A stretch of DNA of 64,000 nt. Source: Ramlibacter sp. (lineage in GTDB: Bacteria; Pseudomonadota; Gammaproteobacteria; Burkholderiales; Burkholderiaceae_C). Under the pieces are notes generated by a model. That model was given only the letters and a program-made list of their open reading frames with translations. It was not told where the DNA came from and did not search any database. Position 1 is the stretch's first letter. Each line of letters starts with the position of its first letter. The stretch lies in assembly GCA_019635435.1 (NCBI GenBank), contig JAHBZM010000001.1, forward strand, positions 744,001-808,000, in the 5' to 3' direction. Position numbers and translations under genes: made by a program. Below are positions 34,013 to 44,577 of the stretch, piece after piece.

Positions 34013-34813
34013 ATGAAGCTCATCCAACGGGTGGCGGTGTGGCTCGCGGCCCTGATGCTCGCGGGGGCTGCGCACGCGGGCCGCCCCTGCGAGGCGGGAA
34101 AGCCCACGGCGCAGACCATCGTGCAGGGCCTGACGCTGGCCGAACGCACGCTGAAGGCGCTGGACGCCGAATACGCACGCTCGGGTACCCAAGTGGTGGT
34201 GCTGGCCCGGGCTGGCCAAGACCTCGGCAAGTATGGCCTGCACTGGTCACACCTGGGCTTTGCCTACAGGACGCCCGAGGGCGCGTGGCGTGTGCTGCAC
34301 AAGCTCAACCAGTGCGGCACGGCCGAGTCCGCGATCTACCGCCAGGGGCTGGGCGAATTCTTTCTGGATGATCTGTGGCGCTACGAGGCCGCCTGGGTGG
34401 TGCCCGCGCCGCCGGTGCAGGCGCGGCTGCTGCCGCTGCTGCTGGATGAGCCGCGCGCGCTGCGCCTACATCGCAAGCCTTACAGCATCGTGAGCTATGC
34501 GTGGGGCCAGCGTTACCAGCAGTCCAATCAGTGGGCCATCGAGACGCTGGCCGCCGCGATGGATCCGACCATCAGCACGCGCGACGCCGCCCAGGCCTGG
34601 CTGAAGTTCAAGGGCTACCAGCCCACCCCGCTCAGGCTGGGGCCGCTCACGCGGCTGGGCGGGCGGCTGGGCGCCGCCAATGTGGCGTTTGACGACCACC
34701 CGCCGGCCAAGCGCTTCAGCGACCGCATCGAGACCGTGACCGTGGACTCGGTGTTTGCCTGGTTGCCGCGCGCGGGTCTGGCAGGGGTTCCGGCCCGTTT
34801 GGCCGTCCAGTAG
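34013..34813 (+). CDS. DUF2145 family protein, periplasmic
   Basis: The protein has 266 residues with a signal peptide ending AHAG. The family is suggested by GRPCEAGKPT after the signal, YGLHWSHLGFAYRTPEG and YQQSNQWAIETLAAAM, and the C-terminal IETVTVDSVFAWLPR. The layout (SHLGFAY followed much later by QQSNQW) resembles permuted papain-like proteins, where an 'SHxxi' histidine and an 'NC' cysteine form the site; here the cysteine position looks like serine. The relation to that fold is only a suggestion. It follows the small secreted protein and precedes the zinc-ribbon protein gene by 86 bases. Confidence 0.7.
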   Translation: MKLIQRVAVWLAALMLAGAAHAGRPCEAGKPTAQTIVQGLTLAERTLKALDAEYARSGTQVVVLARAGQDLGKYGLHWSHLGFAYRTPEGAWRVLHKLNQCGTAESAIYRQGLGEFFLDDLWRYEAAWVVPAPPVQARLLPLLLDEPRALRLHRKPYSIVSYAWGQRYQQSNQWAIETLAAAMDPTISTRDAAQAWLKFKGYQPTPLRLGPLTRLGGRLGAANVAFDDHPPAKRFSDRIETVTVDSVFAWLPRAGLAGVPARLAVQ

Positions 34814-34833
34814 GTGTTTTGTATACTGTTTAT

Positions 34834-34881
34834 GCTCCCGGCCCGCGACTACCCTGCACCAGCTGCTACAAAATCAATAGC
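34834..34881 (-). repeat. Dispersed 48-nt repeat, decayed copy 6
   Basis: On the minus strand the palindrome GCTATTGATTTTGTAGC is intact, but the right block (GGGCCGGGAGC) only partly matches the consensus. It lies in the leader of the zinc-ribbon protein, seven bases before its GAGGAGAAG ribosome site. Confidence 0.45.
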
Positions 34882-34899
34882 GAACTTGAGGAGAAGTCA

Positions 34900-35985
34900 T
34901 TGAGCAAATCCCTGCGTCTGTCTGAAAAATGGTTCCGCCGCGGCCTCTGGCTGGTGGCGCTGGTGTTTGCCGGTTTCCTGATCGGGCTGGGCGGCACCGT
35001 GGTGGGGGACCTGCCCAAGGTCGAGAAACGCCTGCTGCTCGATGACTTCATCGACCAACCTGCGGCCAGCCAGTTGCGCGCCGACATCAAGGCCGCCAAC
35101 CGCGCCAACGAGGAGGCGCGCTCCGCGCTGGAGCAGGCGCGGCTGAAGCTGCAGGTGGCCCGTTCCGATTCGGCGGCGGCCCGCGAGACCTTCAACAACT
35201 GGCTGGCCACGCGGCGCGCGACCCAGCTGGCCGCGCAGGACCCGGAGCTGATCGAGCGCACCCGCGCGCTCGACGGCCTCAAGCAGGCCGAGCGAACGGC
35301 CCAGTCGGCCGTGGAGCAGCAGGAGCAGCGCGCGCTGGATGCGCGCCAGGCCGAGGCCAGGGCCCGGCGCACCCTGGGCGAGCTGGAACGCGACGCGCAG
35401 CAGCGGCTCAACGCCGAGGCGCGCAAGACCGAGCTGCGGGTGTTCCTGTACCGCCTTGCGCTCACGCTGCCGCTGCTGGCGGTGGCGGGCTGGCTGTTCG
35501 TGAAGAAGCGCAAGGGCACTTACTGGCCGTTTGTGTGGGGCTTCATCTTCTTCGCGCTGTTTGCGTTCTTTGTGGAACTGGTGCCCTACCTGCCCAGCTA
35601 TGGCGGCTATGTGCGCTACATCGTGGGCATTGGCGTGACGGCGCTGGTGGGGCGCTATGCCATCCTGGCGCTCAACCGCTACCTGGAGCGGCAAAAGCAG
35701 GCCGAACTGCTGCCCGATGCCCAGCGCCGCGAGGAGCTGAGCTACGACGTGGCGCTGGCCCGGCTGGCCAAGGGCGTATGCCCGGGCTGCGAGCGGCCTG
35801 TGGACCTCAAGAACGAGGCCATCGATTTCTGTCCGCACTGCGGCATTGGCCTGCATGACCATTGCGGCCATTGCGGCACGCGCAAAAATGCCTTTTCGCG
35901 GTTTTGCCACGCCTGCGGCAGCAGCGCCGGCGAGGCCCTGGTGCCACCCCCATCCACCTCTGCAACGGAAGGAGTCCAGGCGTGA
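34900..35985 (+). CDS. Membrane protein with coiled coil and C-terminal zinc ribbons
   Basis: The protein has 361 residues. One membrane helix (about 18-38) is followed by a long Ala/Glu/Arg-rich coiled coil (about 60-185), then three helices (about 190-270), and a cytoplasmic C-terminal part with two CxxC zinc ribbon pairs: CPGC and CPHC, then CGHCG and CHACG. The start is TTG at 34900, supported by GAGGAGAAG at 34888-34896; no good ATG exists, as the next in-frame methionine is far inside. The GTG start of the next gene overlaps the stop by four bases, so the two are translationally coupled. Function unknown; the zinc ribbons suggest protein or nucleic-acid contacts. Confidence 0.78.
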   Translation: MSKSLRLSEKWFRRGLWLVALVFAGFLIGLGGTVVGDLPKVEKRLLLDDFIDQPAASQLRADIKAANRANEEARSALEQARLKLQVARSDSAAARETFNNWLATRRATQLAAQDPELIERTRALDGLKQAERTAQSAVEQQEQRALDARQAEARARRTLGELERDAQQRLNAEARKTELRVFLYRLALTLPLLAVAGWLFVKKRKGTYWPFVWGFIFFALFAFFVELVPYLPSYGGYVRYIVGIGVTALVGRYAILALNRYLERQKQAELLPDAQRREELSYDVALARLAKGVCPGCERPVDLKNEAIDFCPHCGIGLHDHCGHCGTRKNAFSRFCHACGSSAGEALVPPPSTSATEGVQA

Positions 35986-36662
35986 CCACAGCCGCCGGCG
36001 CACTCGCCAAGCTTCGCAACGACCCGGCCAGCTTTCTGGCCAATTACTTCCTGATCAATGAACGGGCCATGCACCAGTCCGGGCCCACGCAGTACTGGCT
36101 GGGGGCTCTGGGCTACGTCAACCTGCAGGGGCAGACGGTCTTTGACCGCACCCCCCGGCCCGGGTCCATCCTGGGCACCTGGCGCATGCACAACTCCAAG
36201 AACTTCAAGTTCGCGCGCAACCAGGGGGCTGTGGTGGGCGTGACGGCGCCGGCCATGGTGTGGCACGTGGACGTGGTGGGCGCCGCGGCCATCAACGTGG
36301 CTGCCATCCCGTCGTTGCAGGTCAGCCGCGTCGGCGGCCCGGACATCATGGTCACCACGCTGCTCAATGGCTGCACCTTTGCCTGCGAAGCCCGGGTGAA
36401 TGATGTGCTGATGGCCCATGTGCAGCCCACTGGCACCACGGCCGCCCTGCTGGAGGCCAATGTCATTGCCAATGGCGCCCTGGCCAATGGCGGGGCCGTC
36501 GGCTCGCTGACCGCGTTTGGCGGCAACCTGGGCTACAACCCCGGCGCCAGCGACGTCACCATCGTGGGCGTGCGCACCAACGGCGCGTGGGCGCTGTATG
36601 CCCAAATCCACCCGCGCAACCAGCGCGCCATCACCCAGGTGGTGAATTTTTTCAACGGGTGA
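35982..36662 (+). CDS. Protein with CNF1/CheD-like Cys-His dyad, putative deamidase
   Basis: The protein has 226 residues and no signal peptide. The key segment is LLNGCTFACEARVNDVLMAH: Cys131 in an L-x-G-C-T context with His146 fifteen residues on. In CNF1, a Rho-glutamine deamidase toxin, the catalytic pair has the same L-S-G-C-T context and the same fifteen-residue spacing (Cys866, His881), and related folds occur in CheD. Upstream the N-terminus (1-90) resembles no family I know. The start is GTG at 35982 with GGAAGGAG upstream, overlapping the zinc-ribbon gene by four bases. A protein glutamine deamidase or a papain-like amidase is possible. This rests on one motif and is tentative. Confidence 0.5.
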   Translation: MTTAAGALAKLRNDPASFLANYFLINERAMHQSGPTQYWLGALGYVNLQGQTVFDRTPRPGSILGTWRMHNSKNFKFARNQGAVVGVTAPAMVWHVDVVGAAAINVAAIPSLQVSRVGGPDIMVTTLLNGCTFACEARVNDVLMAHVQPTGTTAALLEANVIANGALANGGAVGSLTAFGGNLGYNPGASDVTIVGVRTNGAWALYAQIHPRNQRAITQVVNFFNG

Positions 36663-36753
36663 GTTGGTGTTGGAGATAGGTTTGGTATCTTATGGTGAGA
36701 CTATTGGTCTAAGAATTTGATATTTGAGGTGTAATTTGCCACTTTCGAAGACC

Positions 36754-36790
36754 GCGCAGACACACTGCGCCCACAAGCATGTGCTTGGGT
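36754..36790 (+). promoter_or_regulatory. Two small hairpins before the lipoprotein gene
   Basis: GCGCAG/CTGCGC (36754-36770) and CAAGCA/TGCTTG with flanking CCC/GGG (about 36771-36790) form two adjacent stems inside an AT-rich 141-base gap. They end about 14 bases before the ATG, so they could shape the leader of the lipoprotein mRNA. No T-run follows. Confidence 0.35.
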
Positions 36791-36803
36791 TATCGGAAAT
36801 CAA

Positions 36804-37265
36804 ATGACATTTCACTTTTCCCGTTTCGTGGCATTTCGCAAGATGGCAGGGGTCGGCGCCCTGGTGGCTGTGACTGCCGGGTTGGCCGGCTGTTATGTGG
36901 TGCCCACCTACCCCGCGCCTGGCTACCCGCCTGTGGCCCATGTGCCGGCGGCGCCACCGGCTCCGGTCACCTTTGCCGCGCGCCTGTACCCGGCCAACGA
37001 CGCGGCGGCGGCTTACGGCATGGTCAGTGCCGTGGTCACCAATGACCTGAACGGGCGCGGCACCTTCAGCACCAGCATCAACGGCGAAAGCTTCACCGGA
37101 GAGGCCACGCGCGTCGTGGGCTCCTCGCGCGAGGGCGTGGCCAACGGCTCGGGCAACCGCGGCAGCTATATCAACTGCCGCTACCAGATGAACTCCGCCA
37201 CGCTGGGAATGGGCTCATGCCGACTGTCCAACGGCGCGCAGTTCACCATGCACGTGGGTGGCTGA
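36804..37265 (+). CDS. Small lipoprotein, unknown
   Basis: The protein has 153 residues. A lipobox LAGC follows a hydrophobic signal (GVGALVAVTAGLAGC), so the protein is lipid-anchored. The mature N-terminus is Pro/Ala/Tyr-rich, then a beta-rich domain (FSTSINGESFTGEATRV, SYINCRYQMNSATLGMGSC) with two cysteines that may pair. ATG 36804 is used; the second ATG at 36843 (MAGVGALVA) would also leave a full signal but has no visible ribosome site. No family recognised. Confidence 0.65.
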   Translation: MTFHFSRFVAFRKMAGVGALVAVTAGLAGCYVVPTYPAPGYPPVAHVPAAPPAPVTFAARLYPANDAAAAYGMVSAVVTNDLNGRGTFSTSINGESFTGEATRVVGSSREGVANGSGNRGSYINCRYQMNSATLGMGSCRLSNGAQFTMHVGG

Positions 37266-37282
37266 ATCGGGGCGGTTGCCGC

Positions 37283-38065
37283 TCAGCTTCCGGCCGCGGT
37301 GGCGGCAACCACCACCGGGGGCGCCTTCAGGTGCCCGACGTACTGCAGTGTCTGGTGAATCCGGATCGAGGGCACGTCGCCCTCGCGCATGTGCAGCAGG
37401 TCATCCGGGGTGATGAGGCGGGGGTCCGCATCGGTCAAGGGCAGCCCCGCGTTGCGAAAGGCCTCGAGCACCAGTTGCGAACAGAAGAACTGGTCATTGC
37501 GGCCCAGCCCCAGCTGGACGGCCGCAATGCCCCGGATGCAGAAGTCCCGCACCAGCCCCGGCACCAGCGGCAGCTCGCACACGCGGCGCTCGACCGCGAA
37601 AGGCGCCTGCAACATCACGCCCACGTAGTTGTATTTGCGGCCGATGTGCTCTGCCACAAAGGCTTCCATCCGATCCGCGTGCGCCTCGGTGACCGCGGGA
37701 TGCCTGAACGCGACGACGGTGGCCTCCTCGGCCACCAGATCCGTGAGCTTGCGGCGGCGGATGCCTGCTCCGACTGCTTCCACCACCGAGGCATCGCCCA
37801 GATAAAGGGCCGCGTGGCTGACGGGGGACAGGGTCAGCAGTCGGATGCCCATTGAATTGACGCCGTTGTCGGCCGTGAGGATGATGTCGCCCTGCCGCAG
37901 GTCGGCTGCCTGCACAAGTTGCCCGCCATTGGCCGGGTTGAGCGCCTTGTCCTGGATGCCCAGCACGGGCTTGCCCGGCGTTGCTCCGGTGTTCAGGTCG
38001 GTTGCGCAGCCTGCCAGGGATGCGGCGGCGCAGCAGACAGCAATTTGAGCGAGCAAGCGGTTCAT
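37283..38065 (-). CDS. YiiX/YebB-like permuted papain-fold lipoprotein
   Basis: The protein has 260 residues with a lipobox (SLAGC near residue 19). The permuted NlpC/P60 (YiiX) pattern is present: QGDIILTADN, the histidine in SPVSHAALYLGD, the glutamate in VVEAVGAGIRRR and the catalytic cysteine in FFCSQLVLEAF. Family members are amidases or peptidases of cell-wall or lipid substrates. The order His-Glu-...-Cys identifies the permuted class. It converges with the small lipoprotein gene upstream with a 17-base gap. Confidence 0.82.
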   Translation of the reverse strand: MNRLLAQIAVCCAAASLAGCATDLNTGATPGKPVLGIQDKALNPANGGQLVQAADLRQGDIILTADNGVNSMGIRLLTLSPVSHAALYLGDASVVEAVGAGIRRRKLTDLVAEEATVVAFRHPAVTEAHADRMEAFVAEHIGRKYNYVGVMLQAPFAVERRVCELPLVPGLVRDFCIRGIAAVQLGLGRNDQFFCSQLVLEAFRNAGLPLTDADPRLITPDDLLHMREGDVPSIRIHQTLQYVGHLKAPPVVVAATAAGS

Positions 38066-38135
38066 CGGTCTCCCCCGGGGTCTTGTGGATGCGGCAGTGT
38101 AGTCAAGTCGCAGAGCGGCCCGGCGCCGGGGCGCG

Positions 38136-38609
38136 TCACCGCCCGCGCCAGCGCCGCTCGATCACCCGGGCCACGCGCCAGGGCCATGACGCCCGCACCT
38201 GGGCCATGAGGGCGTCCTTCCAGGCCACCCAGCGGTCGTGCAGCCGGGCGAACCAGGCCAGTTGCATGAGGGCCGGACGGGTCAGGGTGAACAGCCGGGC
38301 CACGATGGCGGTACCCACCACCTTGGCCGCCAGAATCACCAGCGTGCCCCACACCGCATGCCCCTGGCCGATCAGCCAGAGTGCAACAAGCTTGACCGGA
38401 ATCAGCGAGAGGCTGGGCAGGGCGAACAGGGCCAGGGCCCCATACGGCGGCAGCGCTGCGATCCAGGCCTCGGCCTGCCGGAAACCGGGCCATTGACCCA
38501 GACGCGCCAGTGCGCGCTGCAGCGGCTCCCAACCCCACTCCTCAAACAGGAGCAGCAGGGCCAGCAGCCATTTCAAAGGCCACAGCAGTTTGCGCAGCAG
38601 GGAGTTCAA
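38136..38609 (-). CDS. Conserved membrane protein, unknown
   Basis: The protein has 157 residues from a TTG start at 38609, which would give MNSLLRKLLWPLKWLLALLL. The longer frame to 38705 overlaps tgt and has no ribosome site, so the TTG start is a guess. There are two or three hydrophobic segments (WLLALLLLFEEWGWEPL; ALALFALPSLSLIPVKLVAL; LVILAAKVVGTAIVARL) and a basic amphipathic C-terminus. It starts 35 bases after the tgt stop and is probably the last gene of queA-tgt. No family recognised. Confidence 0.6.
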   Translation of the reverse strand: MNSLLRKLLWPLKWLLALLLLFEEWGWEPLQRALARLGQWPGFRQAEAWIAALPPYGALALFALPSLSLIPVKLVALWLIGQGHAVWGTLVILAAKVVGTAIVARLFTLTRPALMQLAWFARLHDRWVAWKDALMAQVRASWPWRVARVIERRWRGR

Positions 38610-38643
38610 AGCTTGCTTCAGGGCAGCCGCCCCATCCGGAAGA

Positions 38644-39810
38644 TCAGATGCCGCGCGCGCGGTCCTGGCGGAACTGGTGGGCGAATGCGGTAAACGTACC
38701 CGCATCCAGCGCCTCGCGGATCTCGCGCATCAGGTTCAGGTAGTAGTGCAGGTTGTGGATGGTGGCCAGCATGGGGCCCAGCATCTCGCCGCAGCGGTCC
38801 AGGTGGTGCAGGTAGGCGCGGCTGAAGCCTTCGCGGCCGCCATCGTTCCACGCCAGGGCGGCGGTGCCTGCGCAGGCGTGGCAGGTGCAGCTCGGGTCCA
38901 GTGGCTGCGGGTCGCTCTTGTGGCGCGCGTTGCGGATCTTCAGGTCGCCGTAGCGGGTGAACAGCGTGCCGTTGCGCGCGTTGCGCGTGGGCATCACGCA
39001 GTCAAACATGTCCACGCCGGCTTCCACCCCGGCCACCAGGTCTTCGGGGGTACCCACACCCATCAGGTAGCGTGGCTTGTGGGCCGGCAGGCGGTGCGGT
39101 GTGTGAGCCATGATGCGCAGCATCTCGTCCTTGGGCTCGCCCACGCTGACGCCGCCCACGGCGTAGCCAGGGAAGTCCATCTCCACCAGCCGGGCCAGCG
39201 ACTCTTCGCGCAGGTTCTCGAACATGCCGCCCTGCACGATGCCGAACAGCGCATTGGGGTTCTCCAGTCGCGCAAATTCAGCCTGGCAGCGCCGGGCCCA
39301 GCGCAGGCTCAGTTCCATGGAACTGCGGGCCTCGCGCTCGGTGGTGATGTGGCCCTTGACCTCGTAAGGCGTGCATTCGTCAAACTGCATGACGATGTCA
39401 CTGTTCAGCGTGGTCTGGATCTGCATGCTGATCTCGGGCGTGAGGAACAGCTTGTCACCGTTCACGGGGCTGGCGAACTTCACCCCTTCCTCCGAGATCT
39501 TGCGCATCTCGCCCAGGCTCCACACCTGGAAGCCGCCGCTGTCCGTGAGGATGGGCTTGCTCCATTTTTCAAACGCATGCAGCCCGCCGAACTGCGCCAT
39601 CACGTCCAGCCCGGGGCGCATCCACAGGTGAAAGGTGTTGCCCAGAATGATCTGCGCACCCATCTCTTCCAGGCTGCGCGGCATCACGCCCTTGACCGTG
39701 CCATAGGTACCCACAGGCATGAAGATGGGCGTTTGCACCACGCCGTGGTTGAGGGTGAGCGTGCCGCGGCGGGCCAGGCCCTCGGTCTTGAGCAGGTCGA
39801 ACTTCAGCAT
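38644..39810 (-). CDS. tgt: Queuine tRNA-ribosyltransferase
   Basis: The protein has 388 residues. It exchanges guanine-34 of tRNAs with GUN anticodons for preQ1. Key motifs are DSGGFQVWSL (substrate-binding Asp), GVGTPEDLVAGVEAGVDMFD with the nucleophilic Asp, CVMPTRNARNG, and the zinc site CTCHAC with a later histidine. The length is normal for bacterial Tgt. It follows queA by 39 bases, forming the usual queA-tgt pair. Confidence 0.97.
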   Translation of the reverse strand: MLKFDLLKTEGLARRGTLTLNHGVVQTPIFMPVGTYGTVKGVMPRSLEEMGAQIILGNTFHLWMRPGLDVMAQFGGLHAFEKWSKPILTDSGGFQVWSLGEMRKISEEGVKFASPVNGDKLFLTPEISMQIQTTLNSDIVMQFDECTPYEVKGHITTEREARSSMELSLRWARRCQAEFARLENPNALFGIVQGGMFENLREESLARLVEMDFPGYAVGGVSVGEPKDEMLRIMAHTPHRLPAHKPRYLMGVGTPEDLVAGVEAGVDMFDCVMPTRNARNGTLFTRYGDLKIRNARHKSDPQPLDPSCTCHACAGTAALAWNDGGREGFSRAYLHHLDRCGEMLGPMLATIHNLHYYLNLMREIREALDAGTFTAFAHQFRQDRARGI

Positions 39811-39849
39811 GGCGGGGATTGTCCCAGAAGGGGTGAGCGCGGCACCGGC

Positions 39850-40905
39850 TCAGGCCGGCGGTGCGGCGCGGTCCAGCAGCATGGCGTCGCCATAGCTGAA
39901 GAAGCGGTAGCGCTGGGCGATGGCGTGGCGGTACAGGTCCATCACCCGCTCATGGCCCGCCAGGGCACTGACCAGCATCATGAGGGTCGACTTGGGCAGG
40001 TGGAAGTTGGTGATCAGCCGGTCCACCACGGCAAACCCGAATCCGGGCGTGATGAAGATGCTGGTGTCGCCAGTGGCCTGCCCGCTGCGGGCCCATGACT
40101 CCAGTGTGCGCACGGTGGTGGTGCCCACGGCCACGACCTTGCCGCCACGCGCGCGGCAGGCGGCCAGCGCGGTGGCCGTGGCGTCCGGCAGGTTGTACCA
40201 CTCGCTGTGCATGCGGTGGGCGCCGAGGTCTTCGGTTTTCACGGGCTGGAAGGTGCCGGCGCCCACGTGCAGGGTCACGCTGGCGCGCTGCACCCCGCGA
40301 GCGTCCAGGGCCGCGAGCAGGGCTTCATCGAAGTGCAGCGCCGCCGTGGGCGCGGCCACGGCGCCGGGGTGGCGCGCAAAGACGGTCTGGTAGCGGCGCT
40401 CGTCCTCGGCCGAGTCGGCATGGGTAATGTAGGGCGGCAGCGGCACATGCCCGTGCCGCTGCATCAGCTGATGCGGCTCGTCGCTGAACGCCAGCCTGAA
40501 CAGCGCACCGTCTTCATCGGGCCAGCGGCCGAGCAGCGTGGCGCGAAAGCCCGACTCGCCGGCCCGGCCCCCGCCCATGCGCAGCACGGTGCCCACGGGG
40601 GGCTTCTTGCTGGTCTTCATGTGCGCCACCACTTCGTGGCCTGGCAGCACCCGCTCCACCAGCAGTTCCACCTTGCCGCCGGTGGGCTTTTCGCCGAACA
40701 GCCGGGCCTTGATGACCTGGGTGTCGTTGAACACCAGCAGGTCGCCGGGGTTCAGCAAGGTGGGGAGTTCGCGGAAGATGCGGTCTGCCGGGGTGCTTCC
40801 CGTTCCATCGAGCAGGCGTGAGGCGCTGCGTTCGGCGGCCGGGTGCTGGGCCACGAGGTCTTCGGGCAGGTGAAAGTCGAAATCGCTGAGCGTGAAATGG
40901 CGCAT
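39850..40905 (-). CDS. queA: S-adenosylmethionine:tRNA ribosyltransferase-isomerase
   Basis: The protein has 351 residues. It transfers the ribosyl group of SAM to preQ1-tRNA, making epoxyqueuosine-tRNA, the step after Tgt. Signature segments are FDFHLPEDLVAQHPAAERSA, DLLVFNDTQVIKARLFGEKP and STLMMLVSALAGHERVMDLY. Length is normal. It is divergent from recG across about 70 bases that must hold both promoters. Confidence 0.97.
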   Translation of the reverse strand: MRHFTLSDFDFHLPEDLVAQHPAAERSASRLLDGTGSTPADRIFRELPTLLNPGDLLVFNDTQVIKARLFGEKPTGGKVELLVERVLPGHEVVAHMKTSKKPPVGTVLRMGGGRAGESGFRATLLGRWPDEDGALFRLAFSDEPHQLMQRHGHVPLPPYITHADSAEDERRYQTVFARHPGAVAAPTAALHFDEALLAALDARGVQRASVTLHVGAGTFQPVKTEDLGAHRMHSEWYNLPDATATALAACRARGGKVVAVGTTTVRTLESWARSGQATGDTSIFITPGFGFAVVDRLITNFHLPKSTLMMLVSALAGHERVMDLYRHAIAQRYRFFSYGDAMLLDRAAPPA

Positions 40906-40976
40906 GCTGCTTGAGGGCTGGACTGAACCCGTGCCAAGTGAAAGAAGAGAGGGAGGAGACAGGGCAGAATTGTCCC

Positions 40977-43052
<2,076 letters not shown>

Positions 43053-43055
43053 TCC

Positions 43056-44018
43056 ATGACGTTGACCGAACTCAAATACATCGTGGCCGTGGCCCGCGAG
43101 AAGCACTTTGGCAAGGCGGCCGAAGCCTGCTTTGTCTCGCAGCCCACGCTCTCGGTGGCGATCAAGAAGCTCGAGGACGAGCTCGAAGTCAAGCTGTTCG
43201 AGCGCAGTGCCAACGAGGTCACGGTCACGCCGCTGGGCGAGGAGATCGTGCGCCAGGCCCAGAGCGTGCTGGAGCAGGCCGCCAACATCAAGGAAATCGC
43301 CAAGCGGGGCAAGGACCCGCTGGCCGGCCCGCTGCGCCTGGGCATCATCTACACCATTGGCCCCTACCTGCTGCCCGACCTGGTGCGCCAGGCGATTGCG
43401 CGCACGCCGCAGATGCCGCTGATGCTGCAGGAGAACTTCACCGTCAAGCTGCTGGAGATGCTGCGCACCGGCGAGATCGACTGCGCCATCATGGCCGAAC
43501 CCTTTCCCGATACCGGGCTGGCCACCGCCGCCCTGTACGACGAGCCGTTCATGGCGGCCGTGCCCAGCACCCACCCGCTGGCCGCGCGCAAGAGCGTGAC
43601 GGCCGAAGGACTCAAGAAGGAAACCATGCTGCTGCTGGGCAACGGCCATTGCTTTCGCGACCATGTGCTTGAGGTCTGCCCCGAGTTCGCGCGCTTTTCC
43701 AGCGACGCCGAGGGCATCCGCAAGAGCTTTGAGGGCTCTTCGCTGGAAACCATCAAGCACATGGTGGCAGCCGGCATGGGCGTGACCCTGGTGCCGCGCC
43801 TGTCGGTGCCCAAAGAAGCGCTGGACCCGAAGAAGCGCAAGAAGGACGAAGACGCCCATGTCAAGTACCTGACCATCGACGACGAGCAGGGCGGCGGGCC
43901 ACCCACGCGCCGCGTGGTGCTGGCCTGGCGGCGCAGCTTCACGCGCTACGAAGCCATTGCCGCGCTGCGCAACGCCATTTATGCCTGCGAGCTGCCCGGC
44001 GTGACCCGGCTGTCCTGA
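43056..44018 (+). CDS. oxyR: Peroxide-sensing regulator OxyR
   Basis: This 320-residue LysR-type regulator has an N-terminal helix-turn-helix (KAAEACFVSQPTLSVAIKKL). The two redox cysteines lie at residues 199 and 208 (GHCFRDHVLEVC), the same numbers as in E. coli OxyR, so it should form the disulfide switch on hydrogen peroxide. It is encoded directly after recG and before a periplasmic thioredoxin-like protein and a DyP peroxidase. The recG-oxyR pairing is common in betaproteobacteria. Targets could include the next genes, but no operator was identified. Confidence 0.96.
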   Translation: MTLTELKYIVAVAREKHFGKAAEACFVSQPTLSVAIKKLEDELEVKLFERSANEVTVTPLGEEIVRQAQSVLEQAANIKEIAKRGKDPLAGPLRLGIIYTIGPYLLPDLVRQAIARTPQMPLMLQENFTVKLLEMLRTGEIDCAIMAEPFPDTGLATAALYDEPFMAAVPSTHPLAARKSVTAEGLKKETMLLLGNGHCFRDHVLEVCPEFARFSSDAEGIRKSFEGSSLETIKHMVAAGMGVTLVPRLSVPKEALDPKKRKKDEDAHVKYLTIDDEQGGGPPTRRVVLAWRRSFTRYEAIAALRNAIYACELPGVTRLS

Positions 44019-44057
44019 AACCGGCGCCTGGCGCCAAGAGATGAAACGGAGTTCCCC

Positions 44058-44534
44058 ATGAATCGCAAACCCCTTCTGGCGCTGGTTACGGCGCTCGGGA
44101 TGATGGCCAGCGCCGCGCAGGCCGGTCCGGTGGAAGACGCCTTTGGCGAGTTCATTGCACGCCTCAAGAGCGCGGGGCAACGGATCAACGCCGTGGTGCC
44201 CGGCTTGCTGGGCCAGCGCGTGGCTGAGCCCTATGTCATGAACCGGGTCGACAACCTGCCTCTGGCCAGACTGTCGGTGGTGGTGTTTGTCTCCAGCAAT
44301 TGCCCGGACTGCCTCGCGGCGGTGCAGGACGCGCGGGCCGTGACAGCCGTCAACGTGGAAGTCATGGACGTCTCCAGCAGCGGGCTGGCCCGTGAGGCCT
44401 TTGCCATGACGCATGCCTCGGGCCTGCCCGCCACCATGGCCGGCACCCAGATCCTGGTGGGCCGCCAGCCGACCATGCTGGCGTCCATGCTGGGCGCCGC
44501 GGGCATGGGTCCGCCGCCGCCGGTCCCCAACTGA
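44058..44534 (+). CDS. Exported thioredoxin-like protein with CPDC motif
   Basis: The protein has 158 residues with a signal peptide ending AAQA. A thioredoxin-like strand (LSVVVFVSSNCPDCLAAVQD) carries CPDC at 82-85. The rest (GLPATMAGTQILVGRQPTM) resembles the cis-proline side of thioredoxin folds, although the whole is short. It probably acts on periplasmic disulfides. AAACGGAG precedes the ATG. Its place between oxyR and the DyP peroxidase suggests an oxidative-stress role. Confidence 0.75.
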   Translation: MNRKPLLALVTALGMMASAAQAGPVEDAFGEFIARLKSAGQRINAVVPGLLGQRVAEPYVMNRVDNLPLARLSVVVFVSSNCPDCLAAVQDARAVTAVNVEVMDVSSSGLAREAFAMTHASGLPATMAGTQILVGRQPTMLASMLGAAGMGPPPPVPN

Positions 44535-44577
44535 TCCATCCCGCCAATTTCCGATCGTTCACGGAGTCTGCCTGCCG

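Noticed and set aside
35982..36662. Calling the CNF-like protein a type VI or contact-dependent toxin
   Set aside because: No secretion, PAAR, VgrG, immunity or delivery domain is nearby, and the protein lacks an export signal.
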